A DNA stretch of 5,237 nt from Actinomycetota bacterium. GTDB lineage: Bacteria; Actinomycetota; Thermoleophilia; RBG-16-64-13. Position 1 is the stretch's first letter; every line of letters starts with the position of its first letter. Below are positions 1-5,237 of this stretch, piece by piece. Below the pieces are notes generated by a model. The model had not been told where the DNA came from. It did no database searches and was given only the letters and a program-made list of their open reading frames with translations. The stretch is taken from contig PMIZ01000248.1 of assembly GCA_003157225.1 (NCBI GenBank), positions 1-5,237 on the forward strand, read 5' to 3'. The position numbers were made by a program, and so were the translations under genes.

Positions 1-1379
1 GGCACGCCGGCGTCCATCAACGCGAGCGTGGAGGCGCAGACGCTGGCCATGGAGCTGGAGCCGTTCGATTCCAGGGTCTCCGAGACCAGGCGGATCGTGT
101 AGGGGAATTTCTCCTCATCGGGCACGACGGGGACGAGAGAGCGCTCCGCCAAAGCTCCGTGGCCGATCTCCCGGCGGCCGGGACCGCGCATGAAACCGGT
201 CTCGCCCACGCTGAAGGGCGGGAACTTGTAGTGGTGCATGAAGCGCTTGGACTCTTCGATGTCCAGGCCGTCGACCCGCTGCTCGTCACGGGCGGCGCCC
301 AGGGTGAGCAGGGTAAGGACCTGTGTCTGACCGCGTGTGAAGAGTCCCGAGCCGTGCGTACGCGGAGCTACCGTGACCTCACAGCTGATCTGCCGGATCT
401 CGTCGACGCCACGGGCGTCGGGCCGCTTCTTGTCCACGGCGATGGACTTGCGGACGTATTCCTTCTCCACAGCATCGAAGGCCTTGGAGACGCTGACGGC
501 CTCGGCGATCTGCTCGTCGGTGGCGTCTTCCGGCAGCCAGGTGGAGACGGCCTCCTGCTTGAGGACGGCCAGAGCGTCGGCGCGGCCGTGCTTGTCGAGC
601 ACGCTGGACGCCTCGACGATGCGGTCGCCGTAGCGGGCCTTGACCTTCGCCACGAGAGCGGGGTCGGCCACCCTGGGGGCGAACTCCATCTTGGGTTCGC
701 CCACCTCAGCAGCCCACGCGGCTATGGCGGCGCAGATCTGCTTGATGGCGTCGTGCGCCACTTCCAGCCCTGCGATAACGTCCGCCTCGTCGACCTCTTT
801 ACACCCGGCTTCCACCATGCCGATGGCGTCCTTGGTACCGGCCACGACAAGGTTGATGGGACTCTGCTCGAGGTCCTCATAGGTCGGGTTGACGATCCAC
901 TCGCCCTCGACCTTGGCGACACGCACTGCAGCGACGGGGCCGCCGAACGGCGCCTCGGAGAGACACAGGGCCGCCGACGCGCCGGTCACGGCCAGCACGT
1001 CGTAGGGGTTCTTCTTGTCCACGGAGAGCACAGTCGCGACGATGTGCGTCTCCTTGTTGAAGCCCTTGGGCCACAGCGGCCGGATGGGCCGGTCGATGAG
1101 CCGCGCGTTCAGAATCGACTGATCGCTGGGCCGGCCTTCCTTCTTGATAAAGCCGCCGGGTATCTTGCCCGCGGCGTACATTCCCGCTTCCACGTCAACC
1201 GTGAGGGGGAAGAAATCCACGTTACGTTCGGTGCTGGCCACGACCGCCGTGACCAATACCATGGTGTCGCCCGAGCGGACCACCACAGCGCCACTCGCCT
1301 GCTTCGCCAACTTGCCGGTCTCGAAGCTGATCTTCTTGTCGCCCAGGGTTACTTCAGTCTTGCTTACTCCGCTGGCCAC
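1..1379 (-). CDS. pnp: Polynucleotide phosphorylase (PNPase), N-terminal two thirds, cut by the window edge
   Basis: PNPase is a cytoplasmic trimeric 3'-to-5' exoribonuclease that degrades RNA phosphorolytically to nucleoside diphosphates. The frame is open from a GTG at 1379 to the left edge (459 full codons; bacterial PNPases are usually a little over 700 residues). Visible in order: first RNase PH core with FFPLTVDVE (residues 56-64), AGKIPGGF (70-77) and RLIDRPIRPL (93-102); an all-alpha linker domain around 240-315; the start of the second RNase PH core with GLFTRGQTQ (345-353), HHYKFPPFSVGETG (382-395), GRREIGHGALAERSL (401-415) and SNGSSSMASVCAS (438-450). The catalytic aspartates, KH and S1 domains would lie beyond the window. 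The start is well fixed: GGGAG sits 8 nt upstream, and an in-frame TGA at 1409-1407 leaves no other start codon between. It follows rpsO by 92 nt, the classic rpsO-pnp order. Family identity is certain; only the 3' end is missing. Confidence 0.98.
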   Translation of the reverse strand, partial: MASGVSKTEVTLGDKKISFETGKLAKQASGAVVVRSGDTMVLVTAVVASTERNVDFFPLTVDVEAGMYAAGKIPGGFIKKEGRPSDQSILNARLIDRPIRPLWPKGFNKETHIVATVLSVDKKNPYDVLAVTGASAALCLSEAPFGGPVAAVRVAKVEGEWIVNPTYEDLEQSPINLVVAGTKDAIGMVEAGCKEVDEADVIAGLEVAHDAIKQICAAIAAWAAEVGEPKMEFAPRVADPALVAKVKARYGDRIVEASSVLDKHGRADALAVLKQEAVSTWLPEDATDEQIAEAVSVSKAFDAVEKEYVRKSIAVDKKRPDARGVDEIRQISCEVTVAPRTHGSGLFTRGQTQVLTLLTLGAARDEQRVDGLDIEESKRFMHHYKFPPFSVGETGFMRGPGRREIGHGALAERSLVPVVPDEEKFPYTIRLVSETLESNGSSSMASVCASTLALMDAGV

Positions 1380-1387
1380 TTTCTTTT

Positions 1388-1392
1388 CTCCC
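1388..1392 (-). promoter_or_regulatory. Ribosome binding site of pnp
   Basis: GGGAG read on the minus strand, followed by 8 nt (aaaagaaa) and the GTG start at 1379. It supports the GTG start, because no other start codon lies between it and the in-frame stop at 1409-1407. A second Shine-Dalgarno-like run, GAGGAGG, lies about 23 nt upstream of the GTG inside a small palindrome and is too far away to serve this start directly. Confidence 0.7.
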
Positions 1393-1394
1393 GT

Positions 1395-1410
1395 CTGAGG
1401 ACCTCCTCAG
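1395..1410. repeat. Small palindrome in the rpsO-pnp spacer
   Basis: CTGAGGA and TCCTCAG, separated by CC, form a 7-bp inverted repeat (ctgaggacctcctcag on the plus strand). In the mRNA it can fold as a 6-bp stem with an AGGU loop just upstream of the pnp ribosome binding site. The rpsO-pnp spacer holds RNase III processing hairpins in E. coli. This stem is far shorter than that site, so a role in pnp control is only a guess. The rest of the 92-nt spacer is purine-rich on the mRNA strand with no other clear signal. Confidence 0.5.
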
Positions 1411-1471
1411 GCCCTCTCTTTCCGTCTGTTAGCTCTTTCGCTGCCACTTCTTTTCCCAATTTGCCGCTTTC

Positions 1472-1738
1472 CTACCTGCGCAGACCCAGGTCTTTCACCA
1501 CCGTGCGGTAGCGCTCCACGTCCTGCTTCTGCAGGTAATTGAGCAGCCGGCGGCGGTGCCCGACCATCTTGAGCAGGCCGCGCCGCGAATGGTGGTCTTT
1601 CGAGTGGGTCTTGAGATGCTCGGTGAGGACGTTGATCCGCTCGGTGAGGATGCCTATCTGCACCTCCGGGGATCCCGTATCGACCTCGTGCTTCTTGAAG
1701 CGGTCGATGATCTCGGTCTTGCGATCTTTGCTCAGCAT
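1472..1738 (-). CDS. rpsO: 30S ribosomal protein S15 (uS15)
   Basis: This is an 88-residue protein, against 89 in E. coli. uS15 binds the central domain of 16S rRNA early in 30S assembly and contributes to an intersubunit bridge. Family hallmarks run the whole length: TGSPEVQI (residues 21-28), the [16 protein letters not shown] helix, [20 protein letters not shown] (50-69, the conserved rRNA-contacting segment) and a basic C-terminus ending LGLRR. The ATG at 1738 is chosen because AGGAGG (1750-1745) lies exactly 6 nt upstream and because it gives the canonical [10 protein letters not shown] start. Another ATG 4 nt upstream is in the wrong frame and too close to the Shine-Dalgarno. The gene is probably co-transcribed with pnp downstream. 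Its leader has adjacent hairpins that could allow S15 feedback on its own translation. Confidence 0.98.
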   Translation of the reverse strand: MLSKDRKTEIIDRFKKHEVDTGSPEVQIGILTERINVLTEHLKTHSKDHHSRRGLLKMVGHRRRLLNYLQKQDVERYRTVVKDLGLRR

Positions 1739-1779
1739 GCATGGCCTCCTAGGGCTCCATGCTCCCAGCGGAGACGCTG
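1739..1779 (-). promoter_or_regulatory. Candidate S15 autoregulatory leader: two tandem hairpins at the rpsO start
   Basis: Reading the mRNA 5' to 3', the first stem is CAGCG-UCUC-CGCUG (1779-1766). Three bases later comes GCAUGG, a 12-nt loop containing AGGAGG, and CCAUGC (1762-1739), immediately followed by the AUG. Both inverted repeats are exact. S15 is known to repress its own mRNA in several bacteria through leader structures that differ between lineages, which makes this a reasonable place for such a site. No known S15 leader class can be matched by eye. The function is inferred from position and pairing only. Confidence 0.4.
1745..1750 (-). promoter_or_regulatory. Ribosome binding site of rpsO, in a hairpin loop
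   Basis: A perfect AGGAGG on the minus strand lies 6 nt before the rpsO ATG at 1738. It sits in the 12-nt loop of a possible stem GCAUGG/CCAUGC (1762-1757 with 1744-1739) whose 3' arm directly abuts the start codon, so folding could affect ribosome access. Confidence 0.85.
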
Positions 1780-1804
1780 CGGTCCGGGCCGAGAGCAGGT
1801 TTAA

Positions 1805-1837
1805 GAGCTCAGTTCTGCATCATTCCGAAATGAGCTC
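1805..1837. repeat. Inverted repeat GAGCTCA/TGAGCTC in the rpsO upstream region
   Basis: GAGCTCA (1805-1811) and TGAGCTC (1831-1837) are perfect 7-bp inverted arms around a 19-nt loop. On the minus strand the stem is followed by TTAAACC, not by a T run, so it is not a convincing intrinsic terminator. It may be part of the rpsO leader or a protein-binding palindrome, depending on where transcription starts. Confidence 0.5.
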
Positions 1838-1902
1838 ACAATGCCGGCGGGTCACCGGATCCTTGAGCCGATAGCAGCACGCTGCTCCCGGAGCCCGCCC
1901 CC

Positions 1903-1921
1903 TCAGGCGAACTGCGCCTGA
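1903..1921. repeat. Hairpin TCAGGCG/CGCCTGA in the divergent region
   Basis: A perfect 7-bp stem, TCAGGCG (1903-1909) with CGCCTGA (1915-1921), closes a 5-nt loop. It is GC-rich and would be stable in RNA from either strand. No T run follows on either strand (AAATGG on plus, GGGGGCGGG on minus), so terminator activity is doubtful. It could be an operator or a leader structure. Confidence 0.5.
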
Positions 1922-2058
1922 AATGGTGATGTAGGTTAGCACAGTGGAAGGCACGCCAATCACAGGGTTGCCGCGGAGCCCTGACGGCCCGTCTTCAAGT
2001 ACCGGCATGGAATTGCCGAAAATGGGGATGCGTGAGTCACACGACGCTGGGGGTCTGC

Positions 2059-3303
2059 ATGCGCGTCACATCGTTCGCACTTGGGATCGCGGGAGGAGTC
2101 GCGGGACTCGCCGTGCACGCGGCGCTTCTGGCGGTCTTCTTCTCGCGAAGCACGGGGCTGTTCGAGGTCTTCCTGCAACTGGCCCTTGCCGTGGCGCTCG
2201 GTCTCGCCGCGATCCTCATCGCTGCCCTCTGCCGCAGATCGCTGAAGATGCTGGCCGCACTGCTACCGGTGCTGGGCATCCTGGGCTTCTTCCCCCGCCC
2301 TGTCAGTTGGTCCCCGGCCGGCGTGCTCCTGATCGCCGGCGGAGTCGTTGCCTGCATAGCCCTCCGGCAGGCCGGAAGCCGTCCCACCGCCGCTCCCGCG
2401 GCCGGTCTCTCCCCTACTGGAGCGCCCCTGCACTGGTCGGAAGCTGCCCGCCTGGGAATCCCAGCGACTCCGCGAGTGGTCGCACCTCATCCACGAGGTG
2501 AGGAACGGTGGAGCCTGGCCCGCAGAACCGGCATCATCGCTGGCGGCCTCATAGCGGCCGCCATCGTGATCCCTCTATCGGTGTGGCCTCCGACTGTTGC
2601 CGGTTCTGCCGGCGGCCAGGGATCGGTCGGTCCCACCACTACCGTCCTCTCCGCGCGAGCGACAACCACGAGCCCACAGCCGTCCTCTACCGATAGCCCC
2701 ACCAGCACCACAGCCCCGGGCCACAGCAGCACGAGCACCACCAAGGCGGGCGGCCTAGACGTCTTTTCCGATGCTCAGCGCGGCATCAGCATCTCCTACC
2801 CCGCCACTTGGCGCAACACCAATCCAAGCGAGGTGGGCGAGCGTATCTACGGCGGCGCAAACCAGGCCCGCCAAAGAGCCTTCAACGACGCCTACGTCGC
2901 GGCCGCCTTCGCCGACTGGAAAGGTCCCACCTACGACGGGTGCTACCTCGACTACATATGGATGGAGGTCTACGACGACCAGCCCACCAAGGTGTCTGAC
3001 CTCCCGAAGATCCGTACCAACGTCCAAGACTACCTGGACTGGCTGAGACAGAACTTCTCGGACGTGAAGCTGCTCGAGCCGCTGCGGGAGGTGCAGATCG
3101 GCACGGCGACGGGCTTCGACTACACCTGGAGCTTCACCGTGGGTCAACAGAAGCTGATGCTCACCGATTGCGTGCTCATCGCCAACGACACGGAGTATTT
3201 CCTCGAGTTCGCCTCGGTGGAGAAGGACTGGAAGAGGTGCCACCCGATCTTCAATCAGATCCTCCAAACGTTCATGGTGCGCGGCTCCTCACCGCTGGCC
3301 TAG
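2059..3303 (+). CDS. Hypothetical membrane protein with an extracytoplasmic PsbP-like C-terminal domain
   Basis: I do not recognise a named family for the whole 414-residue protein. The N-terminus has four hydrophobic segments (about residues 4-28, 36-57, 62-78, 86-102), a basic, Pro/Ala-rich loop, and a fifth segment (158-176, beginning GIIAGGLIAAA). Arg/Lys after segment 2 and in the loop before segment 5 predict N-in topology and an external C-terminus. Next comes a Ser/Thr/Pro linker (about 192-229), then a soluble domain (about 231-414) opening FSDAQRGISISYPATW, an opening seen in PsbP/DUF1795-type domains. That domain has three cysteines (295, 371, 394). The start is uncertain: ATG at 2059 gives MRVTSFALGIAGG, a natural membrane-protein start, while GTG at 2032 would add nine polar residues. 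The Shine-Dalgarno is weak for both. The TAG stop lies in the CTAG flanking the palindrome. The gene is convergent with the deacetylase. A sensor, envelope or lipid-binding role is possible but unproven. Confidence 0.85.
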   Translation: MRVTSFALGIAGGVAGLAVHAALLAVFFSRSTGLFEVFLQLALAVALGLAAILIAALCRRSLKMLAALLPVLGILGFFPRPVSWSPAGVLLIAGGVVACIALRQAGSRPTAAPAAGLSPTGAPLHWSEAARLGIPATPRVVAPHPRGEERWSLARRTGIIAGGLIAAAIVIPLSVWPPTVAGSAGGQGSVGPTTTVLSARATTTSPQPSSTDSPTSTTAPGHSSTSTTKAGGLDVFSDAQRGISISYPATWRNTNPSEVGERIYGGANQARQRAFNDAYVAAAFADWKGPTYDGCYLDYIWMEVYDDQPTKVSDLPKIRTNVQDYLDWLRQNFSDVKLLEPLREVQIGTATGFDYTWSFTVGQQKLMLTDCVLIANDTEYFLEFASVEKDWKRCHPIFNQILQTFMVRGSSPLA

Positions 3304-3464
3304 TAGGCTGCTGAATAACGACGCTGCGCCATCAGGACACGATCGCCGCGCGCGAGACAAGGACGCAGGAAGCGCAAATAGCAGCGCTATTTGTGTGACC
3401 GAGGACGCAGTATCGCGCTGGCCAGCGTGTCCTGGTGGCCGTGGCTTCGTTGTTCAGCAGCCTC
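3304..3464. mobile_element. CTAG-flanked 161-bp palindromic MITE-like element
   Basis: The segment is a long imperfect palindrome centred at 3384. Left terminus AGGCTGCTGAATAACGA (3305-3321) matches the reverse complement of the right terminus (AGGCTGCTGAACAACGA) at 16 of 17 bases. The arms go on imperfectly for about 50 bp (including a shared CAGGACACG), diverge, and close in an exact 8-bp inner stem CAAATAGC/GCTATTTG (3375-3382 with 3386-3393). CTAG stands at both edges (3300-3303 and 3465-3468), as a 4-bp target duplication would. No reading frame of note is inside, so it would be non-autonomous. IS5-type transposases are known to favour CTAG-like 4-bp targets, which gives a possible mobiliser. 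An alternative is a bidirectional terminator hairpin, though no T runs follow the stem. Confidence 0.65.
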
Positions 3465-4388
3465 CTAGTCGAGTAGCTTGGTGAAGCTCCCCAACGGGAG
3501 GAAGGCCTGCACCCTCCTGCGTGTGATCTCGAACAGGGCCTTCGGGCCCAGGCCCGCTCCTTTTGACGTGGACACAGCCATCACGTAGCCGGCCGCCTTC
3601 GCCGCTTGGATGACTCTTTGGTCGTACGACCCGGCCGGATATGCGAGCGCGTAGACAGGGCGGTCCAGTGCCTGTCGTATGGCCTCCCGCGAATCCACCA
3701 ACTCCGACCGCAGCCGGCTGTCGGACGCGCTCGGCAGATCGGGGTGAGAGACCGTGTGCGACTGGATGGACATCCCCGCCGCGGCCATCTCCCGCAGTTG
3801 GTCCCACGTCATCTGCCCAGGCGCTCCCACCGTCTTTGTGATGACGAAGAAGGTGGCGCTCAGTCCGTGTTCCACGAGGATGGGGAAAGCGACCTCATAA
3901 TTGTCCAGCCCACCATCGTCGAAGGTGAGCGCCACCGACTTCTGAGGCAACGTCCTTAGTCCGGCCATGGCTAGGTACGTATCCGCCAGAGTCACGGTGT
4001 GGTAACCATGGTCCGCGAGATACTCCATCTCCTGGATGAAGTCGGGCGTGCGCACGGTCAGGCCGTCCGCGTATGGGCCGGCCGGCGGTGGCTCGGCATC
4101 GACGTAGTGGTACATGAGCACGGGCACATGCACACCCACTGAAGCGGCCGGAAGCGGCTTCGACAGCGCCTCCGTCTCTTGCGTCGAGTAGCCCCCGGGG
4201 CCACTGTGGGCGTAGCCACCGACCCCCAACCCCAGAGGGACCTGCGCCGAAGTCCGGCGATGTGGTGAGTACCCGAGGACCAGACCAAGGGCCAACGCCG
4301 CCACGAGGACAAGCAGCAGAACCGTGACTGCGCGCGCCCGCGACCTTGCCACCCACCGCCGGCGTTTGCCTCCGCTCGGTTCCCTCAT
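3465..4388 (-). CDS. Membrane-anchored polysaccharide deacetylase (CE4/NodB domain)
   Basis: CE4 enzymes remove N- or O-acetyl groups from envelope glycans with a divalent metal. The 307-residue protein has a basic N-terminus (KRRRWVARSRAR) and one hydrophobic segment (about 20-40), giving a signal anchor with an external catalytic domain. Visible motifs: VPVLMYHYVD (88-97); TFDDGG (155-160) with Asp157 as expected catalytic base and Asp158 as metal ligand; SHTVSH (210-215) with metal ligands His211 and His215; AYPAGSYD (249-256), the PxG motif. The VPVLMYH opening and YPxGxY form resemble the PgaB/IcaB-like branch of CE4. The LxH motif that supplies the general-acid His in classical members is not visible near the C-terminus. 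The substrate (peptidoglycan or exopolysaccharide) cannot be told. ATG at 4388 lies 5 nt after the ribF stop with only a weak AGG nearby, which suggests translational coupling. The TAG stop is in the CTAG flanking the palindrome. Confidence 0.93.
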   Translation of the reverse strand: MREPSGGKRRRWVARSRARAVTVLLLVLVAALALGLVLGYSPHRRTSAQVPLGLGVGGYAHSGPGGYSTQETEALSKPLPAASVGVHVPVLMYHYVDAEPPPAGPYADGLTVRTPDFIQEMEYLADHGYHTVTLADTYLAMAGLRTLPQKSVALTFDDGGLDNYEVAFPILVEHGLSATFFVITKTVGAPGQMTWDQLREMAAAGMSIQSHTVSHPDLPSASDSRLRSELVDSREAIRQALDRPVYALAYPAGSYDQRVIQAAKAAGYVMAVSTSKGAGLGPKALFEITRRRVQAFLPLGSFTKLLD

Positions 4389-4393
4389 GGTAC

Positions 4394-5237
4394 CTAGCCG
4401 GCGCTCCCATACCGGGCATGGGCCCGGCGGGCGAACTCGACGTCTTCCCGTATCCGGCTTGCCAGGCCGGGAGCGTCCGTGAAAGTGCGCTGCGGCCTGA
4501 TGCGCTCGAGGAAGTCGACGGCCAGGTGCGACCCGTATAGGTCACCGCCATAGTCGAGCAAGAGGGTCTCGATGCGCACCTTGTGATCAGATTCGAAAGT
4601 GGGGTTGGTGCCCACGCTGGTCACCGACGCACACGACTCGCTCCCGTTGATAAGCGACCGAGTGACGTACACGGCGATGCCGGGGAGCGCGATATCCCTA
4701 CTGGGTGTCAGGTTGGCTGTAGGCGCGTCGAGTACCCGGCCACCGCGGCCCGCCCCGCTTATCACCGTACCCTCGATCCTGTGGGGCCGGCCAAGCAAAG
4801 AGGCTGCCTCTTCCACGTGGCCGGCGCGGATAAGCTCCCGGATGCGGGTGCTCGAGATCACCTTTCCCGCGCCTTCCACAAGCGGCACCGGTCGAACCTC
4901 GAAACCATGGGTGGCGCCATATTCCGCAAGGTGCGCCGCGGTGCCCGCCCCTTCGTGTCCGAAACGGAAGTTCTCCCCTACGTGCACCGCTCGCGCTCCC
5001 AGATGGTCGGACAGCACCGCCCGGCAGAACAACTCGGGAGACAGTCGGGCGAACTCACGATCGAACTTCACCACGATGAGCTCGTCGAGGCCGAGCGCTT
5101 CCAGCAACTCCGCCTTGCGCTGCGGGGTGGTGAGCATCTGCGGCGCGGCATGCGGGCGCAACACGGCCTCGGGGTGAGGATAAAACGTCACGACTGCTGC
5201 CGGAGTGCCCACCGACCGCGCCTGGTCGATGGCGCTT
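4394..5237 (-). CDS. ribF: Bifunctional riboflavin kinase/FAD synthetase, 5' end cut by the window edge
   Basis: RibF phosphorylates riboflavin to FMN and adenylylates FMN to FAD in the cytoplasm. The frame is open through the right edge (first full codon at 5236), giving 280 visible residues of about 310 usual; the first nucleotidyltransferase motif (GxDxxHxGH type) is missing. In the N-terminal FAD synthetase domain are TFYPHPEAVL (visible residues 17-26), GENFRFGHEG (87-96) and ISSTRIRELI (127-136), whose SSTxxR contacts ATP. In the C-terminal riboflavin kinase domain are GRGGRVLDAPTANL (163-176), with the PTAN metal/nucleotide motif, and RIETLLLDYGGDLYG (221-235), whose Glu223 is the expected catalytic base. 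LDAPTAN replaces the common GxPTAN, an Asp for a Gly. The deacetylase gene follows after 5 nt, so the two are probably one transcript. Confidence 0.97.
   Translation of the reverse strand, partial: SAIDQARSVGTPAAVVTFYPHPEAVLRPHAAPQMLTTPQRKAELLEALGLDELIVVKFDREFARLSPELFCRAVLSDHLGARAVHVGENFRFGHEGAGTAAHLAEYGATHGFEVRPVPLVEGAGKVISSTRIRELIRAGHVEEAASLLGRPHRIEGTVISGAGRGGRVLDAPTANLTPSRDIALPGIAVYVTRSLINGSESCASVTSVGTNPTFESDHKVRIETLLLDYGGDLYGSHLAVDFLERIRPQRTFTDAPGLASRIREDVEFARRAHARYGSAG

Larger units (their letters stand above)
1739..2058. other. Divergent intergenic region between rpsO and the membrane-protein gene
   Basis: This stretch of about 320 bp holds no convincing coding sequence. It must carry the start signals for rpsO (leftward) and the membrane-protein gene (rightward). 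It contains the tandem hairpins next to rpsO, inverted repeats at 1805-1837, 1873-1886 (AGCAGC/GCTGCT) and 1903-1921, and a 5-bp repeat CGGCA/TGCCG at 2003-2018 just before the membrane-protein gene. The best promoter-like match is on the minus strand: TTGGCG (1959-1954), a short 15-nt spacer, and TGC-TAACCT (hexamer 1938-1933), within a locally AT-richer patch. It is too weak to call as a promoter. No clear plus-strand promoter was seen. Confidence 0.6.

Noticed and set aside
159..1511. A 450-codon open frame on the plus strand
   Set aside because: It is antisense to pnp and the end of rpsO. The minus-strand frame is unmistakable PNPase over its full length, and long antisense frames are expected in GC-rich genes.
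1407..1742. A 111-codon minus-strand frame from the ATG at 1742
   Set aside because: It is a shifted frame across rpsO. The ATG is only 2 nt from the AGGAGG, while the ATG at 1738 gives textbook S15.
1933..1959. Minus-strand promoter TTGGCG / TGC-TAACCT for rpsO
   Set aside because: The spacer is 15 nt and the -35 match is partial, so chance is a fair explanation. It is recorded only as the best candidate in the region.
2755..3267. A 170-codon open frame on the minus strand
   Set aside because: It lies wholly antisense to the membrane-protein gene. Its sequence is low in complexity (Val, Glu, Leu, Arg, Gly) as in GC-rich shadows, and it has no recognisable motif.
3304..3464. Reading the palindrome as a plain Rho-independent terminator
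   Set aside because: It is much longer than such hairpins, has no T run on either side, has defined inverted termini and is bracketed by CTAG. It may still block transcription, but a mobile origin explains more.
3895..4551. A 218-codon minus-strand frame overlapping the deacetylase and the ribF end
   Set aside because: It is out of frame with two clear genes on the same strand and reads as a Pro/Arg/Gly-rich shadow.
1..5237. tRNA or rRNA genes, CRISPR array, phage or defence genes, full insertion sequence
   Set aside because: No cloverleaf, rRNA segment, spaced short repeats or transposase-like frame was found on either strand.

Overview
The window reads as chromosomal core sequence from a GC-rich bacterium, most likely an actinobacterial lineage (Actinomycetota). 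This placement is an inference. It rests on the strong GC bias, the GTG start of pnp, the Ser/Thr-rich linker style of the membrane protein, and the set ribF / rpsO / pnp, which is commonly clustered in that phylum. The genus cannot be told from the sequence.

Layout, right to left along the minus strand: (1) the 3'-most part of ribF, the bifunctional riboflavin kinase/FAD synthetase, cut by the right edge (5237 to 4394). (2) Five bases later, a membrane-anchored CE4 polysaccharide deacetylase (4388 to 3465), probably co-transcribed with ribF. (3) A 161-bp palindromic element (3304-3464) bracketed by CTAG. (4) On the plus strand, pointing at the deacetylase, an unrecognised multi-pass membrane protein with an extracytoplasmic PsbP-like domain (2059-3303). 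(5) A gene-free stretch of about 320 bp (1739-2058) with several inverted repeats, acting as the divergent 5' region for the membrane protein and rpsO. (6) rpsO (1738-1472), ribosomal protein uS15. (7) After 92 nt, pnp (1379 to 1), polynucleotide phosphorylase, cut by the left edge before its second catalytic core is complete and before the KH and S1 domains.

The genes fall into two groups. ribF, rpsO and pnp are housekeeping genes for flavin cofactor synthesis, the 30S ribosome and RNA decay. The deacetylase and the membrane protein form a convergent cell-envelope pair lying between ribF and rpsO, so the usual ribF-rpsO-pnp adjacency is split.

The most interesting structure is the palindrome between the convergent genes. 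Each of its ends abuts a CTAG, and each CTAG supplies the TAG stop codon of one gene. Removing the element and one CTAG restores a junction where the two genes would overlap tail to tail on a single CTAG. This looks like a small non-autonomous transposable element that duplicated a 4-bp target made of two shared stop codons. The second item of note is the rpsO 5' leader, which can form two adjacent hairpins, the second holding the ribosome binding site in its loop: a candidate S15 autoregulatory site.
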